From JAWWPG01 sp033850885 (GTDB lineage Bacteria > Actinomycetota > Actinomycetes > Propionibacteriales > Nocardioidaceae), in assembly GCA_033850885.1 (NCBI GenBank), contig JAWWPG010000046.1:1-64000 (forward strand): a DNA stretch of 64,000 bases. The letters run 5' to 3'. A model generated the notes under the pieces. It ran no database searches and was not told the origin of the DNA. It saw only the letters and a program-made list of their open reading frames with translations. Of the stretch, positions 32,745-42,763 are shown one piece after another. Within the stretch, counting starts at the first letter, position 1; every line of letters begins with the position of its first letter. The position numbers and the translations under genes were made by a program.

Positions 32745-33548
32745 ATGTCCGCGTTCCGGGCGGTGGCCTTTTTCGAGTCTCTTCCGGTGACCGTGTGCAC
32801 CGTCGTCGTCGTCCTTGGACTGACCTTGGTGGTCGCGTTGCGCCTCGGCAGACACTCGGTGGTCGACACCGTCTGGGGCATCGGGTTCGCCGCGATCGCC
32901 CTCACCGCCTGGGTGATGTCACGGGGAGAGGGCGATGACTCCCGGCGGTTGATCGTCGCCCTGCTCACGGTGGTCTGGGGGCTCCGGCTGGCGACCCACA
33001 TCGGCCTGCGATCGCGCGGGCACGGCGAAGACCCGAGGTACGCGGAGCTGCTGTCCGGGGCCACCGGCGACCGAACCCTGTTCGCCGTCAGACGCATCTA
33101 CCTGACGCAGGGCGTGGTGATGTGGTTCGTCTCCCTGCCCGTTCAGGTCGCCATGTTCGAGACGCCGGGTCTGGGCGTCGTGGAGTGGCTGGGCGCTGCC
33201 CTCTGGCTGGTGGGACTCACGTTCGAGACCGTCGGTGACTGGCAGCTCACCCGGTTCCGCAACGACTCGGGGTCGGAGGGCAGGGTGCTCGACTCGGGAC
33301 TCTGGCGCTTCACCCGTCATCCCAACTACTTCGGCGACGCCACCGCGTGGTGGGGGTTGTCGCTCATCGCGTTCGGTGCGTGGCCCGGGATCCTGACCGT
33401 GCTGTCACCGGTGCTGATGACGTGGCTGCTTGCCAAGGGCACCGGCAAGCCCTTGCTGGAGAAGGATATCGGCCGGCGTCGTCCGGGCTATGCCGACTAC
33501 GTACGACGTACCAGCGGCTTCTTCCCGCTGCCCCCGCGCAGGAGCTAG
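32745..33548 (+). CDS. DUF1295 membrane protein (steroid reductase/ICMT-like)
   Basis: 267 aa with about six hydrophobic segments. The conserved C-terminal pattern is LWRFTRHPNYFGDATAWWGL followed by GKPLLEKDIGRRRPGYADYV, typical of DUF1295 and related to 5-alpha-reductases and isoprenylcysteine methyltransferases. HSVVDTVWGIGFAAIAL is also characteristic. ATG 32745 has GGGGAG upstream. The substrate is unknown. Divergent from the LuxR/ATPase gene across a 246-bp gap. Confidence 0.8.
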   Translation: MSAFRAVAFFESLPVTVCTVVVVLGLTLVVALRLGRHSVVDTVWGIGFAAIALTAWVMSRGEGDDSRRLIVALLTVVWGLRLATHIGLRSRGHGEDPRYAELLSGATGDRTLFAVRRIYLTQGVVMWFVSLPVQVAMFETPGLGVVEWLGAALWLVGLTFETVGDWQLTRFRNDSGSEGRVLDSGLWRFTRHPNYFGDATAWWGLSLIAFGAWPGILTVLSPVLMTWLLAKGTGKPLLEKDIGRRRPGYADYVRRTSGFFPLPPRRS

Positions 33549-33575
33549 CCGGATCCGCGGCCATCCACCCTGGGT

Positions 33576-34784
33576 TCAGCTCGACCCCCCCGACAGCTCC
33601 CGCAGGGCATCGAGCAGCCGGTCGACGTCGGAGTCGTCGGTGTACGGCGCCAGCCCGACCCGGACCGCGCCCGTATCGCCTAGCCCGAGCCGCTTCGAGG
33701 CCTCGAGGGCGTAGAAGGATCCTGCGGGCGCGTTGACACCAGCCTCGGCCAACGCCAGCTGGACCTTCTCCGCCGGATGACCGGGCAGGTCGAACAGCAA
33801 CGTGGGCGTCCGGCTCGCGGCGCGCGAGTGGACGACGGCGCCGAGATCGGCGAGTGCGGCCTCGATTCGCGCCCGCAGCGCCCCCTCATGTGCCTCGAGG
33901 GCGGCGTACGACGTCTCCAGACGAGCCCTCCGGCTGCCGGCCGAGGCGGAGTCGAGGCCGGCCAGGAAGTCGACGGCGGCCGTCGTACCGGCTAGCAGCT
34001 CGTAGGGCAGGGTCCCGAGCTCGAAGCGGTCGGGCACCGAGTCCGCCGAGGGCAGCAGCTTGTCAGGGTGCAGCGACTCGAGCACCTCGGGCCTTCCGGT
34101 CAGCACCCCGCAGTGCGGACCACAGAACTTGTACGGCGAGCAGGCGAACAGGTCCGCGCCCAACGCCACCAGGTCGGGGAGCACATGCGGGCTGTAGTGG
34201 ACCCCGTCGACGAAGACCAGGGCGCCGGCCTCGTGTGCCGACGCGCAGATCGCGGCGACGTCGGGTCGAGTGCCCAGCAAGTTGGATGCTCCGGTCACCG
34301 CGACGAGCCGGGTTCGGTCGCTGATCTCCGCCGTGACGTGCTCGACATCCTGCTGACCGGTGGCCGGGTCGAAGTCCGCCCAGCGCACCTCGGCCCCGCA
34401 GGCGTTCGCCGCAAGGACCCATGGCCTGACATTCGCGTCATGGTCGAGGCGGGTCACGACCACCTCGTCACCCGGGCCCCATCCCTTGGCGAGGGCACGT
34501 GACACGTCGAACGTCAGCTGGGTCATGCTGCGGCCGAAGACGACGCTGCTGGGCTCGGCACCGAGGAAGTCGGCCATGGCGCCCCGAGCGCCGACCACCA
34601 CCTCTTCCGCCCGCCGGCCCGAGCGGGTGACCGGGCTCCGGTTGGAGATCGCCGAGGCCAGCGTGGTGGCAACTGCGTCGGCCACCTCTTGGGGGACCTG
34701 GGACCCACCTGGCCCGTCGAAATGCGCCGCTCCTTCCGCCAACGCGGGGAAGCGGGAGCGGATCCGCCGAACGTCGTAGCTCAT
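33576..34784 (-). CDS. Cysteine desulfurase-like class V aminotransferase (TIGR01976-like)
   Basis: 402 aa. PLP-fold landmarks: AHFDGPGGSQVPQEVADAVA, TRLDHDANVRPWVLAA, GALVFVDGVHYSPHVLPDL and CSPYKFCGPHCGVLTGR with the Schiff-base lysine at K219. It lacks the flexible Cys loop of IscS/SufS in the usual place, so true desulfurase activity is uncertain. ATG 34784 (MSYDVRRIRSRFPAL) matches family N-termini. It is followed convergently by the DUF1295 gene 27 bp away. Confidence 0.8.
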   Translation of the reverse strand: MSYDVRRIRSRFPALAEGAAHFDGPGGSQVPQEVADAVATTLASAISNRSPVTRSGRRAEEVVVGARGAMADFLGAEPSSVVFGRSMTQLTFDVSRALAKGWGPGDEVVVTRLDHDANVRPWVLAANACGAEVRWADFDPATGQQDVEHVTAEISDRTRLVAVTGASNLLGTRPDVAAICASAHEAGALVFVDGVHYSPHVLPDLVALGADLFACSPYKFCGPHCGVLTGRPEVLESLHPDKLLPSADSVPDRFELGTLPYELLAGTTAAVDFLAGLDSASAGSRRARLETSYAALEAHEGALRARIEAALADLGAVVHSRAASRTPTLLFDLPGHPAEKVQLALAEAGVNAPAGSFYALEASKRLGLGDTGAVRVGLAPYTDDSDVDRLLDALRELSGGSS

Positions 34785-34903
34785 GCGGCCCCGGCACTCC
34801 GGACGTCCGCCGAAGGGACAGCACAGTGGCCGGACCAACGCCTCGTCATATCCCCAGACCCTAGCGGTCAGCTCCGGGTCAGGGCAGCCGCGCCGCTGGG
34901 GTC

Positions 34904-36559
34904 TCAGGGTCCGGCACGTCCTGCACCCGAGCGCAGGCCACGGACCAGTGGGCGTCCGCCCACCAACTCGAGGTAGGCCGCGTCGCCACAGACGACCAGC
35001 TCGTCCCGTGCGCGCGACATTCCGACGTACAGGCGTTCCTTGGCACGCTCACGCAGCTCCGACTCGTTCACCGCGAGTACGACGACCGAGCGCTCGAGCC
35101 CCTTGAAGCCGAGCACGTGACCGTAGAAGACCTGGCTGTCATCCCAGAACGAGTCCCAGTAGGCGGTCTGGCCCAAGTCCTGGCGGGCCTTCTGCTCCGG
35201 GTGGCGGTCCTTCGTGGTGAGGAGCGCGATGTCCTGCGGCCGCCACCCGCAGTCGAGGAGACCGTCGACCGCGTCGTCAGCCGTGCTGACGGCCCGGTCG
35301 GCGGGACACTCGATGAACCTGATGGCTGGGCCCTCCCCGCCGAGGGACCGCATCCGGGTGGGAGCCAACGGCTCGAAGGCGTCCACGATCTGGCGGGTGT
35401 TCCGAAGGTTGTGCTCGAGAACCAGCACTGCCTGGCATTCGGGAACACCACCGAAACGCGCGAACACCCGCTGTCCTTCGTCGCTCAGGATCGTGAGGTG
35501 ACCCTTGGTGGGGTGTTTCAGGGCAGCGGTCACAGCGGGCCACCAGCTGTCCGCGAAGTCCTGGGCCTCATCGACCACCACGGCGTCGAAGCGCTTGCCG
35601 GTCCGCATCTCTGCCGCCCGCTCGACCATCTGCGCGGGCAGCCGGTTCTCCCAGTAGTCACTGTCCAGGTCGCCGCCGGGGGATCCGCTGACCCCCCACA
35701 GGTCGGTGCCCAGCCCGTGGAACGTGCCGACGTACGCGGGGCGATGCCGGCGTGCCCAGGTCCGCGTGGCGCGGGTGAGGAAGGCGGCGAGCCCCCGTGA
35801 GTAGCACAGCAGCGCCACCCGGTTCCCTTCCATCGCGAGCCGGCGGGTCTGCTCGAGTGCGAGGTACGTCTTCCCCGACCCAGGGCCGCCGCGGATCTCG
35901 ATCCTCGTCATCAGCTTCGTGACATCGAGGATCATGCGCTGCTGCGCGGTGAGGTAGTCCGCGAGCGCCTCATGCTCAGCAGCGTCACCGATGATGTCTG
36001 CCTGCGGATGTCCACGCCCACGAAGGATCTCGCCGACCAGCACGACGTCGTCGGCCGTCGCCACCCGGTCCCGGCGCTGCCGGTCGGCGATGTTGGCGAG
36101 CTTCGGCACCAGCTCCAGCAGGTCGTCCCGTCCGAAGACCATGTGCCGCGGCAGGTCAGGCATCGCGAAGTCGGCCGCGACCTCGGAGTACGGCAGCACC
36201 ACGGCGTGCGCCCACCGGGCGTGTCCGCGACTCCCCCAGCGCGGGTCCGACTCGACGTAGTCCCGGAGGCTGTACATCCCCTCGCGCGCCTGCGTGACGG
36301 GATTGATCCGCTTGCGAATGCCACCGCGGTTGTGCTGCATCCAGGCATCGCCCTCCACGGAGACCTGGCCGCCCTTGACCTCGACCGCGATGAATCCGGA
36401 GCCGGGCAGGCCCAGCACGAAGTCGATCTCGGAGTTTCGCGCGTCGCTCGTCACCCGCTGGTTGCGCCAGACCAGGTCGCCCTCGCGCCGGCTGCTCTCC
36501 AGGCGCGCGAAGACGAGGTCCTCGGTGGCCCGTCCAGAATCGTCGCCACCGAACACCAT
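34904..36559 (-). CDS. NERD-domain/UvrD-like helicase
   Basis: 551 aa. Residues about 10-130 form a NERD nuclease-related domain: ATEDLVFARLESS, NSEIDFVLGLPGSGFIAVEV-KGG (PD-(D/E)xK-like D...ExK). The ATPase follows with Walker A IEIRGGPGSGKTYLALEQTR, VVVDEAQDFADSWWPAVTAA (motif II), LEHNLRNTRQIVDAFEPL and the C-terminal LGFKGLERSVVVLAVNESEL and RLYVGMSRARDELVVCG. Start ATG 36559 with GAGG 5 nt upstream; the frame opens further but without similarity. Such proteins are thought to act on nucleic acid, some in phage defence; no partner genes adjoin it. Confidence 0.85.
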   Translation of the reverse strand: MVFGGDDSGRATEDLVFARLESSRREGDLVWRNQRVTSDARNSEIDFVLGLPGSGFIAVEVKGGQVSVEGDAWMQHNRGGIRKRINPVTQAREGMYSLRDYVESDPRWGSRGHARWAHAVVLPYSEVAADFAMPDLPRHMVFGRDDLLELVPKLANIADRQRRDRVATADDVVLVGEILRGRGHPQADIIGDAAEHEALADYLTAQQRMILDVTKLMTRIEIRGGPGSGKTYLALEQTRRLAMEGNRVALLCYSRGLAAFLTRATRTWARRHRPAYVGTFHGLGTDLWGVSGSPGGDLDSDYWENRLPAQMVERAAEMRTGKRFDAVVVDEAQDFADSWWPAVTAALKHPTKGHLTILSDEGQRVFARFGGVPECQAVLVLEHNLRNTRQIVDAFEPLAPTRMRSLGGEGPAIRFIECPADRAVSTADDAVDGLLDCGWRPQDIALLTTKDRHPEQKARQDLGQTAYWDSFWDDSQVFYGHVLGFKGLERSVVVLAVNESELRERAKERLYVGMSRARDELVVCGDAAYLELVGGRPLVRGLRSGAGRAGP

Positions 36560-36908
36560 CGACACCTCTTCCGTCTCCCCGGCGTTGGCTGGCCTCGTCC
36601 TCGCAGTGCGTGGATGGAGCCGGCGGCATCCAGGGAAGATGAGCCCGTCCACCTCCTTCCGGCCAGCACCGCCTGAAGGAAGTTCCCAATATCGCCAGAA
36701 TGCCACATCAGCGCCCCAAACGGTGTGAAGTTCCGCAACCGGTCGGCCACGCGCGGCACGCGACGCCGCTTTGCCCCGACCGAGCTGGCGGGCCCGAAAC
36801 TGTCGGCGGACGGGGATAAACAGGAGTCCGAGGCTCTCGCACGGGTGATGCACAGGTGACGGTGGGCGGGTCGATACGAGTGGTAAGCGGCAGGAGAGGG
36901 CGGGTGCG
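36560..36908. other. Divergent intergenic region
   Basis: 349 bp between the NERD-helicase and YbjN genes. It should contain both promoters. I see no convincing gene, strong palindrome or riboswitch in it. Confidence 0.4.
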
Positions 36909-37349
36909 ATGGCGACGACGATCGAGTGGCTCAGGGCCTACATCGAGACGTCCATGCGGGAGGTGCTCGAGAGTGAGGAGGTGTGCATCGACCAGGACGG
37001 TGACGTGATGTTCCGGTCCGGTACGGCGGCCTGCTGGGTCTCGATCCACGACATCGACCCGACGATGGTCGTGGTCTTCGCGCACGCTGCCCTCGAGGTC
37101 AAGCCGTCAGCCGCGTTGCTCCGCGAGGTGAACGAGCTCAACCAGCGGGCCTTGAGCGGCACCGTGACCGTCGTGTCGGGCACGATCATGGTCAGGCAGT
37201 CCATGCTGGCGACCGCGGTTGGAGTCGACTCGCTCGACCAGGCCTGCCGCCAGGTCGGCAGTATTGCCAACGACATCGGCCACCTGGCGGCCGTGATGTT
37301 CGACGGCAAGACCCCCTACGCGCCGGAGCCGGTCGAGCACGAGAGCTGA
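36909..37349 (+). CDS. YbjN domain protein
   Basis: 146 aa. YbjN/type III chaperone-like fold: LRAYIETSMREVLESEEVCI, DGDVMFRSGTAACWVSIHDI, VKPSAALLREVNELNQRALS and LDQACRQVGSIANDIGHLAA. Actinobacterial members are small cytosolic proteins of unclear role, possibly sensory or chaperone-like. It is separated by 28 bp from the convergent gad gene. Confidence 0.8.
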   Translation: MATTIEWLRAYIETSMREVLESEEVCIDQDGDVMFRSGTAACWVSIHDIDPTMVVVFAHAALEVKPSAALLREVNELNQRALSGTVTVVSGTIMVRQSMLATAVGVDSLDQACRQVGSIANDIGHLAAVMFDGKTPYAPEPVEHES

Positions 37350-37377
37350 CCGGCCGCCGGCTCCCAGGCTACTGGCG

Positions 37378-38778
37378 CTACAGGTGGTTGAAGCCGCTCG
37401 CCTCCTCCCGAGTCGCCGAGACGGAGACCGGATGCGTGTCGAAGTGGGCGACCGCGCGTCGTAGGTCCGTCAGGAGGATCGACGCGAGGTCTCGACTGAC
37501 GTCCTGGCGGACCAGGACGCGTTGCACGATGACGTCGGAAAGCTCACCGGTCAGCGGGTACGCCGGCACCTGCCAGCCCCGGATCCGCAGGCGGTCCGCC
37601 AGGTCGTACAGCGTGTAGCCGGGATCCGCCCCGTCCGCGATGCGCCACGTGACGCACGGGATGCCGGTCGCCGGGTCGCCGACGTACACCAGGTCGAAGG
37701 GACCGATCTTCGGCACCTCGGCCGCCAGGTACGCAGCGGTCCCGTACGACGCCGAGTGCACGCGGCGGTAGCCGTCGTATCCGAGCCGGAGCAGCTGGTA
37801 GTACTGCGCGACGACCTGTCCGGCCGGCCGGGAGAAGTTGATCTGGAAGACCGCCATGTCGCCGCCGAGGTAGCTGACGTGGAAGACCAGGTCTTCGGGG
37901 AGGTCTGCCCTGTCCCGCCAGACGACCCAGCCGACCCCGAGCGGGGCGAGACCGAACTTGTGTCCGGACGCGCTGATCGACTTGACCCGAGGGAGCCGGA
38001 AGTCCCACTCGAGATCCTCCGCGCAGAACGGTGCGAGGAAGGCACCGCTGGCACCGTCCACGTGGATGTCGATGTCGAGCCCCTTCTCCGCCTGCAGCGT
38101 GTCGAGCGCGTCCGAGAGATCCTTCACGCGCTCGTAGGCACCGGTGTAGGTGACGCCGAGCGTCGGTACGACGCAGATGGTGTTCTCGTCGACCCGCTCG
38201 AGCATCTGCTCCGGCTCCATCGCGTAGCGCCCGGGCGCCATCGGCACCTCGCGGATCTCGACATCCCAGTACCGGGCGAACTTGTGCCACACCACCTGCA
38301 CCGGACCACAGACGATGTTCGGCGTACCGGTGGGTCTGCCGTCCGCCTGGCGCTTGGCCCGCCACCGCCACTTCGCCGCCATCCCGGCGAGCATGCACGC
38401 CTCCGACGAACCAACCGCCGAAGCGCCGACCGGGTTGTTCGCCTCGGGGGCGTTCCACAGGCTCGCGAGCATGTTGACGCAACGACTCTCCAGCTCCGCG
38501 GTCTGCGGGTACTCGTCCTTGTCGATCAGGTTCTTGTCGATGCAGATCGCCATCAGGTCGTGGATCGGCGGCTCCTCCCACGTCTGGCAGAACGTCGCCA
38601 GGTTCTGCCGCGCGTTGCCGTCGAGCATCAGCTCGTCGTGCACGATCTGGAACGCCTCCAGGGTCCCCATCTCGTTGGTGGGAACGCGGTACTTCGGGAT
38701 GTCCGAGCTGAGGGCGTGTGCGGCGAAGAGGGGCTCGTGGAGCTCGTCACGGATGGTCTCTCGGGCGTGCAGCGGCAT
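37378..38778 (-). CDS. gadB: Glutamate decarboxylase
   Basis: 466 aa, normal GadA/B length. It converts glutamate to GABA and CO2, consuming a proton. PLP lysine K274 lies in SISASGHKFGLAPLG; the cofactor-pairing Asp is in IHVDGASGAFLAPF (D241); NNPVGASAVGSSEACMLAGM and PTNEMGTLEAFQIVHDEL are typical. No GABA antiporter gene adjoins it, so an acid-resistance role cannot be inferred from context. Confidence 0.95.
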   Translation of the reverse strand: MPLHARETIRDELHEPLFAAHALSSDIPKYRVPTNEMGTLEAFQIVHDELMLDGNARQNLATFCQTWEEPPIHDLMAICIDKNLIDKDEYPQTAELESRCVNMLASLWNAPEANNPVGASAVGSSEACMLAGMAAKWRWRAKRQADGRPTGTPNIVCGPVQVVWHKFARYWDVEIREVPMAPGRYAMEPEQMLERVDENTICVVPTLGVTYTGAYERVKDLSDALDTLQAEKGLDIDIHVDGASGAFLAPFCAEDLEWDFRLPRVKSISASGHKFGLAPLGVGWVVWRDRADLPEDLVFHVSYLGGDMAVFQINFSRPAGQVVAQYYQLLRLGYDGYRRVHSASYGTAAYLAAEVPKIGPFDLVYVGDPATGIPCVTWRIADGADPGYTLYDLADRLRIRGWQVPAYPLTGELSDVIVQRVLVRQDVSRDLASILLTDLRRAVAHFDTHPVSVSATREEASGFNHL

Positions 38779-38960
38779 CGTGTCGTCATACTCCTTCGGC
38801 TGGTCCCCGCCTCAGCGTATCCACCGGCCGACCGACGGTTGCGCTGTGCCTTCACCCATGGATCGCAACCATGTCGGCCGTTGCCTGAACGGGTCCAGAG
38901 TCGTAACGTTCCGAACGTCCGAGTCGTCGGACCCGGGCCGGCCGGGTATCAGGAGGGCGA

Positions 38961-40259
38961 ATGCGACACGTGCTATCCACCCGCCGAACCGAGCGCGGAT
39001 CTCGGGGCCGGGCCTCGCGCCTGCTGGCGCTGGCCGTGGCCACGAGCCTTCCGCTCGCCCTGGCGGCGGGTACGCCGACGGCGCTCGCCCGGGGGTCGAA
39101 GGTGGGGCCCGGCACCTCCGTGACGCCTACCGACTTCCACGCCTGGTCATCTCTGGCGGACCTCGCCGCGGGGCATACCGCCGGTGGCGCCACCGTGACG
39201 TCCCACGGCGGCGGCGCGATCGCGTTGAGGCACGGCTCGAGCTTCGGGACGTGGACGTCGCCCACCTACCAGCCCGAGTTCGGCGTCAAGGAGCTGGTGT
39301 CGAGCTGGCAGGCCGCGACCCCGAAGGACAGCTGGGTGGCAACCCAGCTGAGCGTTCGCGTCGGGAGCCGCTGGAGCCCCTGGTTCACGATGGGCAGGTG
39401 GGCGTTCACCACCGCCGCCATCGCGCGCACGTCCGTCCCCGATCAGGACAACCACTTCGGCTTCATCTCAATCGACACCTACTTCGCCCATTCCGGTGAG
39501 CATGCTGCCGCCTACCGGCTCCGCGAGCAGCTCTACGGCTCGTCGCGCGCCCGACCGACCGTCGGGCAGGTCGCGGCCGTCGCCTTCAGCCCCCAGCACC
39601 CGGCGTACAAGGCGAGCCGGACGACGATGACGCGCACGGTCGACCTCAACGTTCCGCAGTACTCCCAGGAGACGCACAGCGGTGAGTACGGCCGCTTCGG
39701 CGGTGGCGGCGAGGCATGGTGCAGCCCGACGTCGACGGAGATGATCCTCGAGTACTACGGCCGCGGCCCGACGCAGAAGGACGTGAACTCGCTGCCGCCG
39801 AACAAGGTCTTCGACCGGCACGGCCGCGCGGACGGGACCGTCGACTGGGCGGCGATCCACACCTACGACAAGAACTACGACGGCACCGGGAACTGGCCCT
39901 TCAACACCGCGTACGCCTCGCACTACCGCCTCGACGGGTCGGTCCGTCAGTACGACTCGCTCGTCCCGCTCGAGTACTGGGTCAAGCGCGGGGTACCGAC
40001 CGTCGTCTCCATCGCCTGGAACAACAACTCGAAGAACCCACGCCGACACCTCGACGGCGCCGACATCGACTCGACCGGCGGCCACCTCATCGTCGTGCGC
40101 GGGTTCACGGCAAAGGGCAACGTCATCGCCAACGACCCGGCATCGCCCGACAACTCGGCGGTCCAGCACATCTACCGGCGCGTCCAGTTCGAGTTCCTGT
40201 GGCTGAACGCGTCCGGTGGCGTGGTCTACCTGGTCAAACCGCATGGGGTGCAGGGCTGA
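38961..40259 (+). CDS. Secreted C39-type cysteine peptidase
   Basis: 432 aa. Signal peptide about 1-43 with an Arg-rich n-region and LLALAVATSLPLALAAG, ending near TALA. The middle (about 80-210) has the look of a substrate- or wall-binding beta domain (FGVKELVSSWQAATPKDSWV). The papain-like peptidase domain has Cys254 in GGEAWCSPTSTEMILEYYGR and His375 in STGGHLIVVRGFTAKG, followed by IANDPASPDNSAV with a candidate Asn/Asp third residue. Unlike bacteriocin exporters there is no ABC part, so it acts as a free extracellular enzyme. Confidence 0.85.
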   Translation: MRHVLSTRRTERGSRGRASRLLALAVATSLPLALAAGTPTALARGSKVGPGTSVTPTDFHAWSSLADLAAGHTAGGATVTSHGGGAIALRHGSSFGTWTSPTYQPEFGVKELVSSWQAATPKDSWVATQLSVRVGSRWSPWFTMGRWAFTTAAIARTSVPDQDNHFGFISIDTYFAHSGEHAAAYRLREQLYGSSRARPTVGQVAAVAFSPQHPAYKASRTTMTRTVDLNVPQYSQETHSGEYGRFGGGGEAWCSPTSTEMILEYYGRGPTQKDVNSLPPNKVFDRHGRADGTVDWAAIHTYDKNYDGTGNWPFNTAYASHYRLDGSVRQYDSLVPLEYWVKRGVPTVVSIAWNNNSKNPRRHLDGADIDSTGGHLIVVRGFTAKGNVIANDPASPDNSAVQHIYRRVQFEFLWLNASGGVVYLVKPHGVQG

Positions 40260-40287
40260 TTCCGGGCTTCCCGGGATCGGGCGGGCC

Positions 40288-41115
40288 ATGACGACCGGTC
40301 AGGAGGAACGCGGATCGCCTCGGCGGGGCGTGCTGGTCACCGGCGGGTCCCGCGGGCTGGGCGCCGAGGTCGCTCGCCTGTTTGCGGTTCGGTCCGGCGA
40401 CCAGGTGGCCGTCCACTGTCGGAGCAGCCGCGCCCAGGCGGAGGCGCTCGCTGAGTCGCTGCCGGGCGGGGGGCACGTCGTCGTGCAGGGTGATCTCGCT
40501 GATCCGGAGGCGGTACGGCGTCTTGTCGCCGAGGCCGTCGAAGGGCTCGGGCGCATCGACGTGCTGGTCAACAACGCGGCGCTGTTCACGGAGGACCCAA
40601 CCAACCAGGGGCGGCGCTTCGACCTCGGCGTCGCTGAGTCGACGTACGACGAGTGGGTGGACGGCTGGCGGCGGACGATCGACGTGAACCTGCTCGGCAC
40701 GGCCAACGTCACCTACCAGGTGGCCCGCCACATGGTCGACGTCGCACCGGCCGAAGGCCTGCCGCGAGGACGCATCGTCACCGTGGGATCACGCGGCGCG
40801 TACCGCGGTGAGCCGCGGGTCCCGGCGTACGGCGCGAGCAAGGCCGCCGTTCACTCGATGACGCAGTCGCTCGCGGTCGCACTTGCGCCTCATGGGATCG
40901 GCTGTGTCGGGATCGCACCCGGGTACATCGCCACCGACATGGCCGCGTCCCGGCTCGACGGGCCTGGCGGTGACTCTATCCGCGCCCAGAGCCCGTTCGG
41001 CCGGGTGGCCAATCCGCACGAAGTCGCCGCGGCCATCGTGGCGCTGGCGGAGCCGGACGCCGAGTGGGCTTCCGGCGCGATCCTCGACTTCAACGGAGCG
41101 TCGTACCTGCGCTAG
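40288..41115 (+). CDS. Short-chain dehydrogenase/reductase
   Basis: 275 aa. Cofactor loop VLVTGGSRGLGAEVARLF (TGxxxGxG), NNAA-type motif in VLVNNAALFTED, and the catalytic pair in IVTVGSRGAYRG (Ser region) and YGASKAAVHSMTQ (YxxxK). VGIAPGYIATDM is the PG motif. Residues after VAVHCRSS favour NADP(H). ATG 40288 follows the C39 gene by 28 bp on the same strand, so they may share a transcript. The substrate is unknown. Confidence 0.88.
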   Translation: MTTGQEERGSPRRGVLVTGGSRGLGAEVARLFAVRSGDQVAVHCRSSRAQAEALAESLPGGGHVVVQGDLADPEAVRRLVAEAVEGLGRIDVLVNNAALFTEDPTNQGRRFDLGVAESTYDEWVDGWRRTIDVNLLGTANVTYQVARHMVDVAPAEGLPRGRIVTVGSRGAYRGEPRVPAYGASKAAVHSMTQSLAVALAPHGIGCVGIAPGYIATDMAASRLDGPGGDSIRAQSPFGRVANPHEVAAAIVALAEPDAEWASGAILDFNGASYLR

Positions 41116-41161
41116 CCATCCGCTGCTGTCCTCCTGCTGGCGAGCCTGGCTGACGCCGTTC

Positions 41162-42596
41162 TCAGCACAGGGCTGGCACTGTGAAGCGTGCGTGGCGCAG
41201 CGGTTGCTGGTTGGGCTCGACGCGCGGGGGCGGGATGACGTCGGGGACGCCGTCGGCGGCCATCACGATGGCCCATTCTCCTTGGTGGGCCAGGTGGTGG
41301 TGGAAGGAGCAGAGCAGACACCCGTTGTCGAGGTTGGTGGGCCCCAGGTTCTTCCATGCGGTGATGTGGTGGGCCTCGCACCATGCCGGTGGCCGGTCGC
41401 AGCCGGGCCAGATGCAGCCTCTGTCGCGGACCGCCAGGGCGATGCGCTGGTAGCGAGTGAAGAGTCGCTGTGCGAGTCCGAGGTCGAGGATGGTGGAGTC
41501 GCCGGCCAGGACAGCGGGGATCAGCTGAGCGTTGCAGGCGAGCCGGCGGGTCTGCCCTGCGGACATGGCGGTGCCGCTGTCCAGCACAGTCTCGCCGAAT
41601 GCGTCGCGGAGCTGGTCGAGGCCCATGGTGACGACGATGGTGGCGTTCGCGACGCCGTGCTGGGGTAGACGGCTGGTGGGGAGGTGCTCGATGAGCTCGA
41701 GGAAGGCGCGTCCCATCCGCTGCGGATACCCCAACCGGCCGGGCCGGCCCTGCGCGGCAGCCGGTCCGGCCGACGTGCTCTTGCTGGATGCGTCCGCGTT
41801 GGACGCATGCTCGGGGTCGTCAGGTGAATCGCCACGTCGAGGACGGCGAGGGGAGGCGGCTGCGTCGAGAGCGGCTTTGAGCATGTCGAACTGGGCGTCG
41901 GGAAGCCTGAAGCTGCCGCGGGTGGTGCCGTCGCCGACCCGGCGCGCCTGGAACTGGGTCAGCTGTAGCGCCCGGTCCTCCTCGGCAAGCAGCTGTGCCT
42001 CCAGCATCGTGTCGGCACCGTCGGGGTCGACCACCTCGAGGGCGTGCCGGCAGACCTGCCGAAGCTGCGGGTAGCCGAGGCGGCGGGCGTGCCCGACCAG
42101 GTCGTGCTGCAACGCATCGGTCGCGGTGGCCGGGATGGCACTGTTCAGAGCCCCGACGGTCTGTGCGATCACGACGGCCTGTTCGGTGTGACGTCACCGG
42201 TGGCCCAGGCTCGTCTCGTCGTCTCGGCCCGCCCGTCCAGACCTTCCGCGGTGCAGGCGTTGGCCTGGGTGACCAGCCGGGCCGCCTCCGGCGCAGACAT
42301 CCGATGAGTGGCCATCAGCCAGGCCCGGCCCGACGAGGCACCGGCCAGCCGCGGCAGCTCCCGGCCCAGAATCGAGGCGGTCAACCGGGCCACCAGCTCG
42401 TCGACCCCCGCCCGGACCCTCAGGGCCTCGCCCAGGCGCTGCTGGACCGCATCTCGCCAAGCGTCCACGCCGGCACGCCGACCACCGTCGCCAACGCCTG
42501 CCCGATTGCCGCGAGGGCGTCGGCGACCTGGTCCGGCCCGGCCGGCGGCCGGGTCGCCGTACCCATCGCGGTGGTGTCATCGGTACTGCTTGCCAT
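41162..42596 (-). pseudogene. DUF222/HNH endonuclease (13E12-type), two frameshifts
   Basis: Three phases rebuild one protein: MASSTDDTTAMGTATRPPAG to VVGVPAWT (from ATG 42596), DAVQQRLGEALRVRAGVDEL to RRAWATGDVTP, and EQAVVIAQTVGALNSAIPAT to the C-terminus. The last part has the HNH nuclease: RDRGCIWPGCDRPPAWCEAH, HITAWKNLGPTNLDNGCLLC, SFHHHLAHQGEW. One missing base near 42183 (ACACC/GAACAGG) explains the second break. These genes exist in many copies in Mycobacterium and Nocardioides; this copy looks inactive unless the sequence is wrong. Confidence 0.8.
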
Positions 42597-42629
42597 GACA
42601 TCAACGCTACGACCCTCTACCGACAGTTT

Positions 42630-42645
42630 TCAGACACATGTTCGA
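42630..42645. promoter_or_regulatory. Degenerate SOS (LexA) box
   Basis: TCAGACACATGTTCGA matches the actinobacterial SOS box TCGAAC-N4-GTTCGA at 10 of 12 fixed bases, with a perfect right half. It lies 34 bp before the DUF222/HNH start. Several 13E12 genes of M. tuberculosis are LexA-controlled. Confidence 0.5.
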
Positions 42646-42763
42646 ATCTTTGGCAACCGCGTCGTCTTGCCGGACGGGTCATGACTGAGGCGCTTAACCG
42701 CCGCCTGCTAGCCGAGCGGTTCCGCCCACTCGCCAGGGCTGACCGACGACGCGCACGACGACC

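Noticed and set aside
37522..39123. 533-aa plus-strand frame opposite the glutamate decarboxylase gene
   Set aside because: Antisense shadow; GadB has a complete set of family motifs on the other strand.
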